Source of the DNA: an uncultured Ruminococcus sp.
GTDB taxonomy: Bacteria; Bacillota; Clostridia; Oscillospirales; Ruminococcaceae
Assembly: GCA_900545125.1 (NCBI GenBank)
Contig: UQXS01000006.1
Coordinates: 1 to 27,292, forward strand
Length of the DNA stretch: 27,292 nt
Reading direction: 5' to 3'
Shown piece after piece: positions 1 through 8,232 of this stretch. The notes under the pieces were generated by a model that worked only from the letters and a program-made list of their open reading frames with translations, had not been told where the DNA came from and did no database searches. A program made the position numbers and the translations under genes. Position 1 is the stretch's first letter. Each line of letters starts with the position of its first letter.

Positions 1-606
1 CGGAGTCAGACCGGTGGCTTCGATTTTCAGGACTGCAACGTCCGAAGTAGAATCCTGGCCAACGACCGTTGCGGTATACTCTGTTCCGTCTGCCAGCTGT
101 ACCGTGATGTTATTTGCGCCGGAAACCACATGGGCACAGGTCACAATGTAACCATCCTGCGAGATGATCACGCCGGAGCCTGCACCGCTCTGCACATAGC
201 TGCCGCCAAACCAGGTGTTGGTGCTGACCATCTGCTCGGTGGTGATGGCCACAACGCTGGGCTGTACCAGCGCGGCAACATCCTGAATCGACAGGTTGGT
301 GCCGTTGGTGCTGCCCTGGGATACAGAATCCGTGTTGGTGTCACGCTGGACCTGCTGGACCACAACCTGGCCGCCGGTCAAGCCGGTGCGGCTGGCAACC
401 ACAGTTCCTGCCAGGCCACCGCCAAAGCCAAGGGCTACCACACCGATGCAGGCCGCCACACGCAGCAAAACCTTTTTGCCGCCGTGGCTCTTTTTGGGCT
501 CGTTCTGCGGGGGCTGTGGGTTGCTGGAATAGCTGTAGCCATTGTAGCCGCCGTTATTGCCGCCGCACTGCTGGTGATATGCGTTGCCGTAAGGCTCATA
601 CCGCTG
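1..606 (-). CDS. htrA: HtrA/DegP-type trypsin-like serine protease, N-terminal part, truncated at both ends
   Basis: Read on the minus strand this is an uninterrupted frame of about 202 codons. It opens with a Gly/Asn/Tyr-rich cytoplasmic segment (around 490-600), then one membrane anchor (around 395-470), a Gln/Thr/Ser linker, and the start of a trypsin-like domain. The motifs GSGVIIS, VTCAHVV and SDVAVLKIE are visible. The catalytic His codon is at 130-132 and the catalytic Asp codon at 40-42; the Ser lies beyond the window edge. Membrane-anchored HtrA proteases degrade misfolded envelope proteins. There is no in-frame start codon before the stop reached upstream of position 606, so the N-terminus is lost at the joint with the next gene. 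Codon use (gcc, ctg, ggc, acc) is clearly GC-richer than in the rest of the window. The family call is firm; belonging to the same genome is doubtful. Confidence 0.85.
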
Positions 607-615
607 AAAAAGAAA
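598..615. other. Chimeric joint between the htrA fragment and the yfhO fragment
   Basis: To the left the minus strand reads convincingly as HtrA (ending ...QRYEPYGNAYHQQ). To the right the plus strand reads as a YfhO-type protein. Both genes lose their 5' ends here, and GC content drops from roughly 60 percent to the mid-40s. The exact base cannot be fixed; 601-612 fits best. It is either an assembly chimera at a contig end or a real recombination. Confidence 0.75.
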
Positions 616-2247
616 AGGATAAGGAACGGCATATCAAATATCATACTGACGGCGTCGGCTGCCGTATCTTTGATATGTATTATAATTTTTATTTACAAAT
701 ATGAATATAGGAAAGAAAGCCTTGATATATCAGAGTCCGTAAAGAAATCCATGATAATAACTGCGGCGTATTTTATGATATTCCTGACGGTAAAGGTTTT
801 TCCTTTCCGACGGAAAGCTGTAAGGAATTTCTTTATGAATGCTGCGGTGGGAACGGCAGTGTTTTCGGAACTTGTGAGCAATTCCGTTACAGGTCTGGGA
901 ACGCTCAATCCGTCGTCTTACAGCACCTATCCTGCTAACGGCAGGGAGATCCAGTCGCTTCTGAACAAGGCATCCAACAGTGAGGAAAGCCTTTTTTACC
1001 GTACGGAGACATCATCCTCGTGGACACTGAACAACAGCGCTCTCTATGGCTATAACGGCGTTTCACAGTTTTCATCTACGGCGAACGTATCGGTGACGAC
1101 TCTTTGTTCACGTCTCGGACTTTATGCCTCCGAGGCAGGAAACAGATATTATTACAGGACATCAACACCCGTGGTCAATTCACTTCTCGGGCTGCGCTAT
1201 ATCATCGGCAGCAATGGACCGCTCAATACCGAGGAGAAATTCCTTGAATACGTTGATTCGGCAGGACATTCCTATCTTTATAAGAACAAATATCCCCTGT
1301 CGCTGGGATTTATGATGAACGAGGAGATCCTTGAACTTAAAGACAGTGCCGGGCTTAATCCTCTGGAATATCAGAACGATATCGTTAAACTGGCAGCCGG
1401 AATTGACGAATCACTTTTTAATGCGTATGCAGTTACTCTTGTGGAGCGAAACGGAATGGATGTAACGAAAAACGGTTTTGGAAATTATACGTTCCGCACT
1501 ACGGAAACGGAGGACGGAAGCAAACCGGGTGTCACATACAGCTATGAGGGACGTGAGGGTGCAGTTCTCTATGCGTATATGGGATCGTCCGGCAGCAGCG
1601 TCGATGACATCCGTGTAAGCTGTGATGATGTCTGGGTAATGCCGAACGACGATAAGGATCTCATAAAGTCCTATCCTGTAGTAATTCCTCTGGGCAACAG
1701 CGGCGAGGGAACTGTGTCAAAGGTATATATGACGGCAAGGGACGGAAAAACCTCCGGCAATTATCAGCTGAAGCCATATACTATGGAGCTTGATCTGTTT
1801 GAGGAATTCTACAGCAGGCTTGCCGATGAACAGCTTGAGATAACAAGCTTTAAGGATACAGAGATAAAAGGAAAGATCACTGCCGAAAAAGACGGCGTGA
1901 TGTATTTGTCAATACCGTATGAAAAGGGCTGGTCGGTCTATATCGACGGAAAGAAAGCGGATACTTTCAAGGTACTTCATGCAATGCTCGGAGCAAAAGT
2001 TTCAAAGGGCAGTCACGATATTGTACTGAAATATTCCCCGGAGGGATTTAAAGAGGGACTTGTCATATCCGGCGCAGGAGCAGCCGTTACAGGTATCGTG
2101 ATCTGGTTTGATTACCGCAGAAAAAAGAAGAAAAAGCGCAGAGGAAGAATTCCGGAAAGCGTCTCTGACGACATTGACGGAAATTACGGTCTGCCGGAGG
2201 AGGAAAATGAGGAATCTGAAAGTAATGACGGCGTACCGTGGGACTAA
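607..2247 (+). CDS. YfhO-family membrane protein, C-terminal part (5' end missing)
   Basis: This frame of about 547 codons has no start of its own because its 5' end is replaced at the joint near 606. YfhO-family proteins are large polytopic membrane proteins of Firmicutes, linked to glycosylation of cell-wall polymers such as lipoteichoic acid, and usually about 850-900 residues long. Seen here are two membrane segments (around 640-705 and 755-800), a long extracytoplasmic domain, the family-typical tail motif YEKGWSVYIDGKKA at about 1917-1958, and a last membrane helix (around 2055-2105) followed by a Lys/Arg-rich tail. The 3' end overlaps truA by 41 bases, so the two are co-transcribed. 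An open frame running from 130 across the joint is not credible, since its first part is antisense to htrA. Confidence 0.8.
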   Translation, partial: KKKRIRNGISNIILTASAAVSLICIIIFIYKYEYRKESLDISESVKKSMIITAAYFMIFLTVKVFPFRRKAVRNFFMNAAVGTAVFSELVSNSVTGLGTLNPSSYSTYPANGREIQSLLNKASNSEESLFYRTETSSSWTLNNSALYGYNGVSQFSSTANVSVTTLCSRLGLYASEAGNRYYYRTSTPVVNSLLGLRYIIGSNGPLNTEEKFLEYVDSAGHSYLYKNKYPLSLGFMMNEEILELKDSAGLNPLEYQNDIVKLAAGIDESLFNAYAVTLVERNGMDVTKNGFGNYTFRTTETEDGSKPGVTYSYEGREGAVLYAYMGSSGSSVDDIRVSCDDVWVMPNDDKDLIKSYPVVIPLGNSGEGTVSKVYMTARDGKTSGNYQLKPYTMELDLFEEFYSRLADEQLEITSFKDTEIKGKITAEKDGVMYLSIPYEKGWSVYIDGKKADTFKVLHAMLGAKVSKGSHDIVLKYSPEGFKEGLVISGAGAAVTGIVIWFDYRRKKKKKRRGRIPESVSDDIDGNYGLPEEENEESESNDGVPWD

Positions 2248-2941
2248 ATATCATGGTTTTCAGCGGCAGAGCAATGCGGTAACGGTTCAGGAAACCCTTG
2301 AACAGCACATCTCAAAGGTACTGAACGAAAATGTGACAATAACCGGATGTTCAAGAACGGATACGGGAGTTCATGCCAATAATTTCTGCTTTAACGTAAA
2401 GACGGAAAGTAATATCTCTTGCCTTGGATTTCAGAGGGGCGTGAACGGTGAACTTCCGGACGATATCTCGATACTGAGCTGCGAGGATGTCCCCCTTGAC
2501 TTTCATGCAAGATTTGACTGCAAAGGCAAAGAGTATATATATAAGATGCATTGCAGTGAGTCGAAAAATCCGTTTGCTCCCGATCTGATGTTCCATTACA
2601 GGAGAAAATTTGATATTGAAGCTGCCAGACGGGCGGCAGAATATCTTGTGGGCGAGCATGATTTTGCATCATTTTGTGCCGATTGTACAAATGTTTCAAC
2701 AACTGTGCGGACTATATATTCATTTGAAATAGAAAATTGTGGAGATTCGGTGACAATGCTTGTAAAAGGCAGCGGTTTTTTGTATAATATGATTAGGATA
2801 ATTGTCGGGACACTTTTAGACGTAAGCGAAAAGCGGATATCTCCTGACGATATTCCGGAAATACTTGAGGCAAAGAACAGACTGAGAGCAGGCAGAACGG
2901 CTATGGCTCACGGACTGTATCTTAACCGTGTGTTTTATTGA
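2207..2941 (+). CDS. truA: tRNA pseudouridine(38-40) synthase TruA
   Basis: A 244-residue protein of usual TruA length. It converts uridines 38-40 of the tRNA anticodon stem to pseudouridine in the cytosol. The N-terminus MRNLKVMTAYRGTKYHGFQ matches the family, and the catalytic motif SRTDTGVHA carries the nucleophile Asp52. Further family motifs are FHARFDCKGKEYIY and GSGFLYNMIRIIVGTLL. The ATG at 2207 was chosen because translation from it aligns with TruA N-termini and GGAGGAGG (2196-2203) lies just ahead, though the spacing is short. The frame is open further upstream to 2108, but that stretch has no TruA similarity. The gene overlaps the end of the YfhO gene, suggesting translational coupling. 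Confidence 0.95.
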   Translation: MRNLKVMTAYRGTKYHGFQRQSNAVTVQETLEQHISKVLNENVTITGCSRTDTGVHANNFCFNVKTESNISCLGFQRGVNGELPDDISILSCEDVPLDFHARFDCKGKEYIYKMHCSESKNPFAPDLMFHYRRKFDIEAARRAAEYLVGEHDFASFCADCTNVSTTVRTIYSFEIENCGDSVTMLVKGSGFLYNMIRIIVGTLLDVSEKRISPDDIPEILEAKNRLRAGRTAMAHGLYLNRVFY

Positions 2942-2968
2942 TGTAATATAGAAAGGGTGTGAGATCCT

Positions 2969-4144
2969 TTGCCGAAAATGTACGACAAAAACGATATTGT
3001 TGATGTTAAAAACAGAAAGCTCAGGCAGAAGCGCAGGAAAAAGCTGCTTATAATTCTGATAGCTGCGGTGATTCTGATAACGCTGTTTGCTGCGAGAGGA
3101 CTGTGGATCCCCATGATAAAGGGCTGGGGAAACCGCTATAAGACCATTGTCAATTCCGGTAAGCTTGCTGACGGAAAATTTCCTATAGAAGTAAGCGGCG
3201 GCGAAGATTATCAGCTTCGTTACACCGTAAAGAAAATAATGGTGCAGAACGATACTACTCTATACATATATGATATTGACGGAAGTCTGCTTAAAAAGAG
3301 GCAGCACGCATACAGCAATCCGAAGCTCTGCGTGGCAAACGGCAAGGCTCTCCTGTACGAAAGCGGCGGAAACGAGTTCTCCGTGGAGGACGAGGATGAA
3401 GTGTACTACAGCCGCAGCTTTGACAATAACATATATTTTGCAAGACTCAGTTCCGACGGAGTGACCGCCGTTGTGACGGAATCCGATGACTATAGCTGTG
3501 AACTGAAAGTCTACGATAAAAAAGGAACTCTCATATATGAAAGAAAATGCACGGATATGCTTGTTGATCTCAGCTTTATCAACGAAAGCAAAGGATGTGT
3601 ATTAGGTTTTCTGTCGGCTGAAAACGGACAGCTTACCACAAAGATAAGAGAGATAAGTTTCAGCAGCAAAGGGGAAAAATGGACTTCTCCCGGATTCAGT
3701 ACCTGCGCTTACGAAATATTCGGTTCTTCCGAGGGAACTTTTATCTACGGCGACACTGCCTGCGGATATATCGACCCGGACGGACAGATAAGCTCCTATT
3801 ACGAGTACGACGGCACGTGCGTGTCAGGGGCAAGCATGAGCGGAAAGTCGGCGGTAGTTGTCAACAACGATGACAGCAGAACCTATACGGCGGCTCTCTT
3901 TTCCGGAAACGGCAAAAAACCGCTTATTATTGAGCTGAATTCTCCGGCGGTGGCAGTATCCGTATTCAGGGGGCTTGCCTACGTGCTTACTCAGGAGGAG
4001 GTACAGGCGTATGATTTCAGCGGACATCTCCGGTCAACGGCGAGCGTCAACGATTCGTATTCCGGATTTGTCAGAAGCGACGATCATATTTTTCTGAAAG
4101 GCTTTGACAAGATAGACCGTATCGACTACGATACGGGAACATGA
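2969..4144 (+). CDS. Membrane-anchored DUF5711-like protein
   Basis: 391 residues starting at a TTG with a good ribosome site (GAAAGGGTG, 2951-2959, spacing 9). An ATG three codons later would be too far from it. A basic N-terminal segment (KLRQKRRKK) is followed by one membrane helix at residues 26-45, giving an inside-out anchor. The remaining 340 residues are repetitive beta-strand-like units (for example LYIYDIDGSLLKK, LKVYDKKGTLIYERK, VQAYDFSGHL), consistent with a propeller-like extracytoplasmic domain. Length, topology and position just before a CvpA gene fit the Firmicutes DUF5711 family, whose function is unknown. It lies 27 bases after truA in the same operon. The fold is inferred from the repeat rhythm, not from a search. 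Confidence 0.7.
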   Translation: MPKMYDKNDIVDVKNRKLRQKRRKKLLIILIAAVILITLFAARGLWIPMIKGWGNRYKTIVNSGKLADGKFPIEVSGGEDYQLRYTVKKIMVQNDTTLYIYDIDGSLLKKRQHAYSNPKLCVANGKALLYESGGNEFSVEDEDEVYYSRSFDNNIYFARLSSDGVTAVVTESDDYSCELKVYDKKGTLIYERKCTDMLVDLSFINESKGCVLGFLSAENGQLTTKIREISFSSKGEKWTSPGFSTCAYEIFGSSEGTFIYGDTACGYIDPDGQISSYYEYDGTCVSGASMSGKSAVVVNNDDSRTYTAALFSGNGKKPLIIELNSPAVAVSVFRGLAYVLTQEEVQAYDFSGHLRSTASVNDSYSGFVRSDDHIFLKGFDKIDRIDYDTGT

Positions 4145-4165
4145 TATTATGAAGGGAGGAATGGC

Positions 4166-4219
4166 GTGGAGTATACATTGCATCACAGCGCAGAAGCAGT
4201 GAATATCTGTGCGAAGTGA
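4166..4219 (+). CDS. Possible 17-residue leader peptide ahead of the CvpA gene
   Basis: AAGGGAGG (4152-4159) is one of the best ribosome sites in this operon and lies six bases before a GTG. The GTG opens a short frame reading MEYTLHHSAEAVNICAK and ending at TGA 4217-4219. The CvpA gene that follows lacks a ribosome site of its own, so this peptide could serve translational coupling. Nothing shows that it is made. A frameshift in the true CvpA N-terminus is the main alternative. Confidence 0.35.
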   Translation: MEYTLHHSAEAVNICAK

Positions 4220-4238
4220 TGCTGTACCATGTCAGACA

Positions 4239-5156
4239 ATGGTTATGGGCTCACAGTTCTGGTGGTTTTACGATGTACTTGCGGTGGCAGCAGTAGCAAT
4301 TATGATGTTTTTATCGGGAAGAAGAGGGATATTCAAGTCGCTGCTTCAGGTTACCGGATATTTTCTTGCTTTCGTGATAGCATTTTCCGTAAGCGGCTCT
4401 GTTTCAAGAGGATTCTATAAAAACAGCGTAAGAAACAGCAATGTAAAAAAAGTAGCAAAAAGTGTGGCTTCTGTGGATTTTATTGCCGAAGTCACCGATT
4501 ATATCGAGGAGGAATTCGGTTTCTCCGGAGAAATAGAATACGGCCGTATGGAAAAGATATATACTGAAAAAAACAGTCTTGGACTTGATTACGACGAGCA
4601 GGTATATCAGTATGTTTCCAGAATATATATTGACAAGATAACCAATGAAAACGCTTTCTGCCGCAAGCTTCACGAGGGATACGGAGAAATAGTAAACGGC
4701 ATTGTGTCGGAGAATCTTATCGCTTATGCCGGAGAAACGGCAGCCGCAGAGATCGTGGATAACCCGGAGACTATGAACGAGCTTATACCTCTTCTTCTTG
4801 ATCCGGAGGGCAGTCAGGAGGCGGCAGAGTACATAACCGACACCTACATCGGGACACCGTACAAAAAAATGATACGCCTTGTAAGTTTTATGGCGGTGCT
4901 TGTCCTGCTTGTTGCCGTTACGGTTTTTCTGGTGAATACCACATTCAAAACAGCAGGATTTCAGAGTATCGGTTCGCATATCGGCGGAGCTTTGACAGGT
5001 ATTCTGCCGGGTCTTGTGATAGTCGTATTTATAGCGGCGTGTGTTCGCCTGAATGTTATCTGCGGTGAGGATAAAATGTTGTTCTTCAATAACGGAGCTA
5101 TCGAAAAAACTTATATTTTCAAGCATATATATAGCTTTATAACATCAAATTTCTGA
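4239..5156 (+). CDS. CvpA-family membrane protein
   Basis: About 305 residues from the ATG at 4239. A GTG at 4209 and an ATG at 4245 are in the same frame. The first membrane helix begins within ten residues (FWWFYDVLAVAAVAIMMFL). The motif GRRGIFKSLLQVTGYFLAF is typical of CvpA proteins, membrane proteins named from colicin V production and common in Firmicutes. A long polar, acidic central region (about residues 65-210) is followed by two further membrane segments (LVSFMAVLVLLVAVTVFLV and ALTGILPGLVIVVFIAACV). No clear ribosome site precedes any candidate start, which may mean coupling to the short frame at 4166-4219. The molecular role is unknown. The gene ends 24 bases before clpE. Confidence 0.75.
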   Translation: MVMGSQFWWFYDVLAVAAVAIMMFLSGRRGIFKSLLQVTGYFLAFVIAFSVSGSVSRGFYKNSVRNSNVKKVAKSVASVDFIAEVTDYIEEEFGFSGEIEYGRMEKIYTEKNSLGLDYDEQVYQYVSRIYIDKITNENAFCRKLHEGYGEIVNGIVSENLIAYAGETAAAEIVDNPETMNELIPLLLDPEGSQEAAEYITDTYIGTPYKKMIRLVSFMAVLVLLVAVTVFLVNTTFKTAGFQSIGSHIGGALTGILPGLVIVVFIAACVRLNVICGEDKMLFFNNGAIEKTYIFKHIYSFITSNF

Positions 5157-5180
5157 TAATCGACAGGAGGAATCAGTTTT

Positions 5181-7499
5181 ATGATACCAATGTGTACTAA
5201 TTGCAAAAAAAGACCTGCCGTGGTGTTTATCACCTCAGTACAGGGAAACGAAAAGAAAAACGAGGGACTTTGTCTTGCCTGCGCAAGGGAGAGGAAGATC
5301 CCGCAGGTGGCAGAATATATGGATAAAATGGGCATCACCGATGAAGAGATAGATCAGCTTTCCGACCAGATGATGGATATGCTGGACGGAGACAGCTTTG
5401 AAATGGGCGGTTCAGGTCTTATGCCTGATTTTATCTCAAATATGTTCGGCATAGGCGGCGGAGATCCCGCAGGTGAGAAGATTGAAAAGAATTCCGGAGA
5501 GAACCGTGAAGCAAAAGAAAACAGCAGGGAAAAAGGCGAAAAGAAAGGAATTTTCGGACGCAGGGAAAAGAAAAAAGAACCGAAGTTCCTTGGCAGCTAC
5601 TGCACAAATCTTTCTCAGAAAGCGGCTGACGGCGAACTTGACAGAATAATCGGCAGAGATAAAGAGATCGCCCGTGTTATCCAGATACTTTCCAGAAGAA
5701 CAAAGAATAATCCGTGCCTTATCGGCGAACCCGGTGTAGGAAAAACAGCTATTGCAGAGGGTATCGCTCAGCGTATTAACGAGGGAAATGTTCCGTTCAA
5801 TCTGGAGGATAAGAAAGTATATCTTCTTGACCTGACTGCACTTGTTGCAGGTACACAGTTCCGTGGACAGTTCGAGAGCCGTGTAAAGGGTCTTGTGGAC
5901 GAAGTGAAGCGTGAGGGAAATATAATCCTATTTATTGACGAGGTACACAATCTTGTGGGAGCAGGAGATTCCGAGGGATCCATGAATGCCGCAAATATCC
6001 TAAAACCTGCGCTGTCAAGGGGCGAAGTGCAGGTCATCGGAGCTACCACGTTCGGGGAGTACAGAAAGTACATTGAAAAGGATTCCGCTCTGGAAAGACG
6101 TTTCCAGCCGGTGACTGTCAGCGAGCCGACTATCGAAGATACAGTTGATGTTCTTCTGGGCATAAAGAAGCATTACGAGGAATATCACAGAGTTCATATA
6201 TCCGATTATCTTATAAGAGTGTGCGCAGTTCTTTCGGAGAGATATATCACCGACCGTTTTCTTCCAGACAAGGCTATCGATCTTATGGACGAAGGTTGTG
6301 CAAGAGCCTGCATACGCTCTCCTGAAATTGCGGAGTATGCAAAGCTGCGCAAAGAGATAGAAGTTCTTGAGGGAATGGAAAAAACAATTTCAGAGCAGAA
6401 TGAGATAGATTATCAGGCTCTTGCCGAAGTAAAGGGCAAGCTTATTCATGCACGTGAGGCAGCGGAAGCCGTTCAGGAAAAGGCTGAAAACATTCAGGTG
6501 ACGGAAGAGGATATCACCAAAGTTGTTGAATTGTGGACTGGAATTCCTGCCAGCAAGATAGCCGAAACGGAATTTCTGAAGATTGCAAGGCTTGAAGATG
6601 CGCTGAAAAAGAGAGTCCTGGGTCAGGACGAAGCCGTAGAGCTTCTGTCAAAGGCAATAAAGCGTACGAGAGTGCATCTCAGCAAGCGCCGCAGACCTGC
6701 TTCGTTTATTTTCGTAGGGCCTACAGGTGTGGGAAAGACGGAACTTGTCAAGGCTTTGGCAGAGGAAATGTTTGATTCACCCGAACCGCTTATCCGTCTT
6801 GATATGACGGAATATATGGAAAAGCACTCCGTTGCAAGAATGATCGGTTCGCCTCCCGGATATGTCGGATACGATGAAGCAGGACAGCTTACCGAAAAAG
6901 TCCGCCGCCGTCCGTATTCAGTAATTCTTTTTGACGAGATCGAAAAGGCGCATCCTGATGTTATGAATATCCTTATGCAGATTCTGGACGAGGGAAAGGT
7001 TGATGATGCTCACGGCAGAACGGTTAATTTTGAGAATACTATTATCTGCATGACTTCCAACGCCGGTTCGACTGATAAAACACTGGGTGTTGGATTCAAC
7101 AGAACGGCTGATGAGATTTCTAAGGAAAAGGCAATGAAGGGTCTGAGGGAATTTCTCCGCCCTGAGTTTATCAGCCGTATTGACGAGGTTGTTGTGTTCA
7201 GACAGCTTGAGAAATCAGACTTTGCACGTATTGCCGCTCTGATGCTGGATGAGATGAAAGAACCGCTGTCCGAAAAGAACATTTCCCTTGAATATACTGA
7301 CGCCGCTCTGGAGCTTATTGCCGAAAAATCTTTCGGAAAGCCTTACGGTGCAAGGGATATACGCCGTGTTCTGAGACAGGATGCGGAGGATAAGATCGCA
7401 GAGATCATTATTGAAAACGCTTCTGAAACAGACTGCATAAAAATAGACGCCAAAGACGGAGAACTGCTGGTATCTGCTTCAAAGGAGAATGATAAATGA
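5181..7499 (+). CDS. clpE: ClpE-type AAA+ unfoldase with N-terminal zinc finger (Clp ATPase subunit)
   Basis: 772 residues with ribosome site AGGAGG. Hsp100 unfoldases feed substrates to the ClpP protease or remodel aggregates in the cytosol. A zinc finger occupies the N-terminus (C5, C8, C31, C34). A charged Lys/Glu-rich linker follows at about 95-130. AAA+ module 1 has Walker A GEPGVGKT at 182-189; a short middle domain comes next; AAA+ module 2 has Walker A GPTGVGKT at 513-520. The loop VGF at 637-639 corresponds to the ClpP-docking tripeptide of ClpC/ClpE, so ClpP partnership is likely. There is no double Clp_N repeat. The zinc finger argues for ClpE rather than ClpC. No heat-shock operator or separate promoter is visible; the gene sits inside the envelope operon and overlaps the next gene by four bases. 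Confidence 0.9.
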   Translation: MIPMCTNCKKRPAVVFITSVQGNEKKNEGLCLACARERKIPQVAEYMDKMGITDEEIDQLSDQMMDMLDGDSFEMGGSGLMPDFISNMFGIGGGDPAGEKIEKNSGENREAKENSREKGEKKGIFGRREKKKEPKFLGSYCTNLSQKAADGELDRIIGRDKEIARVIQILSRRTKNNPCLIGEPGVGKTAIAEGIAQRINEGNVPFNLEDKKVYLLDLTALVAGTQFRGQFESRVKGLVDEVKREGNIILFIDEVHNLVGAGDSEGSMNAANILKPALSRGEVQVIGATTFGEYRKYIEKDSALERRFQPVTVSEPTIEDTVDVLLGIKKHYEEYHRVHISDYLIRVCAVLSERYITDRFLPDKAIDLMDEGCARACIRSPEIAEYAKLRKEIEVLEGMEKTISEQNEIDYQALAEVKGKLIHAREAAEAVQEKAENIQVTEEDITKVVELWTGIPASKIAETEFLKIARLEDALKKRVLGQDEAVELLSKAIKRTRVHLSKRRRPASFIFVGPTGVGKTELVKALAEEMFDSPEPLIRLDMTEYMEKHSVARMIGSPPGYVGYDEAGQLTEKVRRRPYSVILFDEIEKAHPDVMNILMQILDEGKVDDAHGRTVNFENTIICMTSNAGSTDKTLGVGFNRTADEISKEKAMKGLREFLRPEFISRIDEVVVFRQLEKSDFARIAALMLDEMKEPLSEKNISLEYTDAALELIAEKSFGKPYGARDIRRVLRQDAEDKIAEIIIENASETDCIKIDAKDGELLVSASKENDK

Positions 7500-8158
7500 C
7501 GAAATACAGACTTGCCGCAATGGGAGCTGCGTTTCTTATGGCGGCATTTATGACGACTGGATGCAAAAAAGACAGCGGATCATCCGATAAGGAAAGTTCT
7601 GAGAAAGAGGCTGCTGTCATGGATTCCGGAGACAGGATAGCGGAAGCATACAAGGATGTAGAAGATCTTGAATCAGGGCCGGAACTTTCCGTGAGCCGCA
7701 CCACTGCTCCGGCAGGCGGCGTGGCGGAAGTCACCATTTCTGTAGATAACGCCGATGAAATGTGGAATATGTGCGGACTGCATATTCAATATCCGGAAGA
7801 ACTGAAATGTCAGCTTAACGGTTCGGCTGAGGCTCACATGACGAAATACAAGGCAGGGGATGCCTGTGACGGATTTCTTACATCTTCAATGGAATGGTTC
7901 GGAGAGATGCCGGAAGATCTTGCAGGTCAGGGAAAGTCAATGGTGTTCTTTGCCGCTGTATCATCCGGAAATCCGGGCTTCAGCGGAGATATTGTGACTT
8001 TCTATCTTGACGTTCCGGAGGACGCAGAGCCGGGAACGGAATATCCTATTGATTTCTATTATTATAAGACAGACCAGTTCACCAATATTGACGGCAATAA
8101 GGCAATGGAAAAGTATGCCTTTACTCACTGGAAGAGCGGAAGCGTAACAGTGGAGTAG
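7496..8158 (+). CDS. Lipoprotein with a cohesin-like domain
   Basis: 220 residues whose ATG overlaps the clpE stop (ATGA), so translation is coupled. A hydrophobic signal peptide ends at a lipobox-like TTGC with Cys23 as the lipidation site; Thr at -3 is not the usual Leu. A Ser/Glu/Lys linker (24-58) leads to a single domain at about 62-220. That domain has cohesin hallmarks: SVSRTTAPAGGVAEVTISVD at the start, GLHIQYPEELK, VTFYLDVPEDAEPGTEYPID, FTNIDG, and a final strand SGSVTVE. Cohesins bind dockerins in cellulosomes and amylosomes of ruminococci, but divergent cohesin-fold domains also occur alone. Ligand binding is inference. The stop is TAG at 8156-8158, showing that TAG is a normal stop in this genome. 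Confidence 0.7.
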   Translation: MTKYRLAAMGAAFLMAAFMTTGCKKDSGSSDKESSEKEAAVMDSGDRIAEAYKDVEDLESGPELSVSRTTAPAGGVAEVTISVDNADEMWNMCGLHIQYPEELKCQLNGSAEAHMTKYKAGDACDGFLTSSMEWFGEMPEDLAGQGKSMVFFAAVSSGNPGFSGDIVTFYLDVPEDAEPGTEYPIDFYYYKTDQFTNIDGNKAMEKYAFTHWKSGSVTVE

Positions 8159-8160
8159 TA

Positions 8161-8218
8161 ATTAATGCCAAAAACTTAAGTCAGGAGCAGCATCTCCACA
8201 TAAGTTGCTGGCATTAAT
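8161..8218. repeat. 58-bp nested inverted repeat flanked by AGTA direct repeats
   Basis: Perfect 10-bp outer arms ATTAATGCCA (8161-8170) and TGGCATTAAT (8209-8218) enclose a second pair, AACTTA (8173-8178) and TAAGTT (8201-8206), and an inner GGAG / CTCC pair (8184-8187, 8194-8197). AGTA lies immediately outside both ends (8157-8160 and 8219-8222). It could be a tiny transposon relic, an RNA hairpin at the 3' end of the operon mRNA, or a protein-binding site. It starts two bases after the lipoprotein stop and sits just before a terminator. Confidence 0.6.
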
Positions 8219-8232
8219 AGTATAATTAGTAA

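Noticed and set aside
130..606. N-terminal third of a long plus-strand open frame running into the YfhO gene
   Set aside because: It is the antisense of a clear HtrA coding sequence. Its apparent hydrophobic stretch comes from the complement of Gly/Asn/Tyr codons, and its ATG at 130 is the complement of the catalytic His codon.
4161..4202. ATG at 4161 as the CvpA start, since it is in the same frame
   Set aside because: An in-frame TGA at 4200-4202 separates it from the CvpA sequence, and it lies only one base from the ribosome site.
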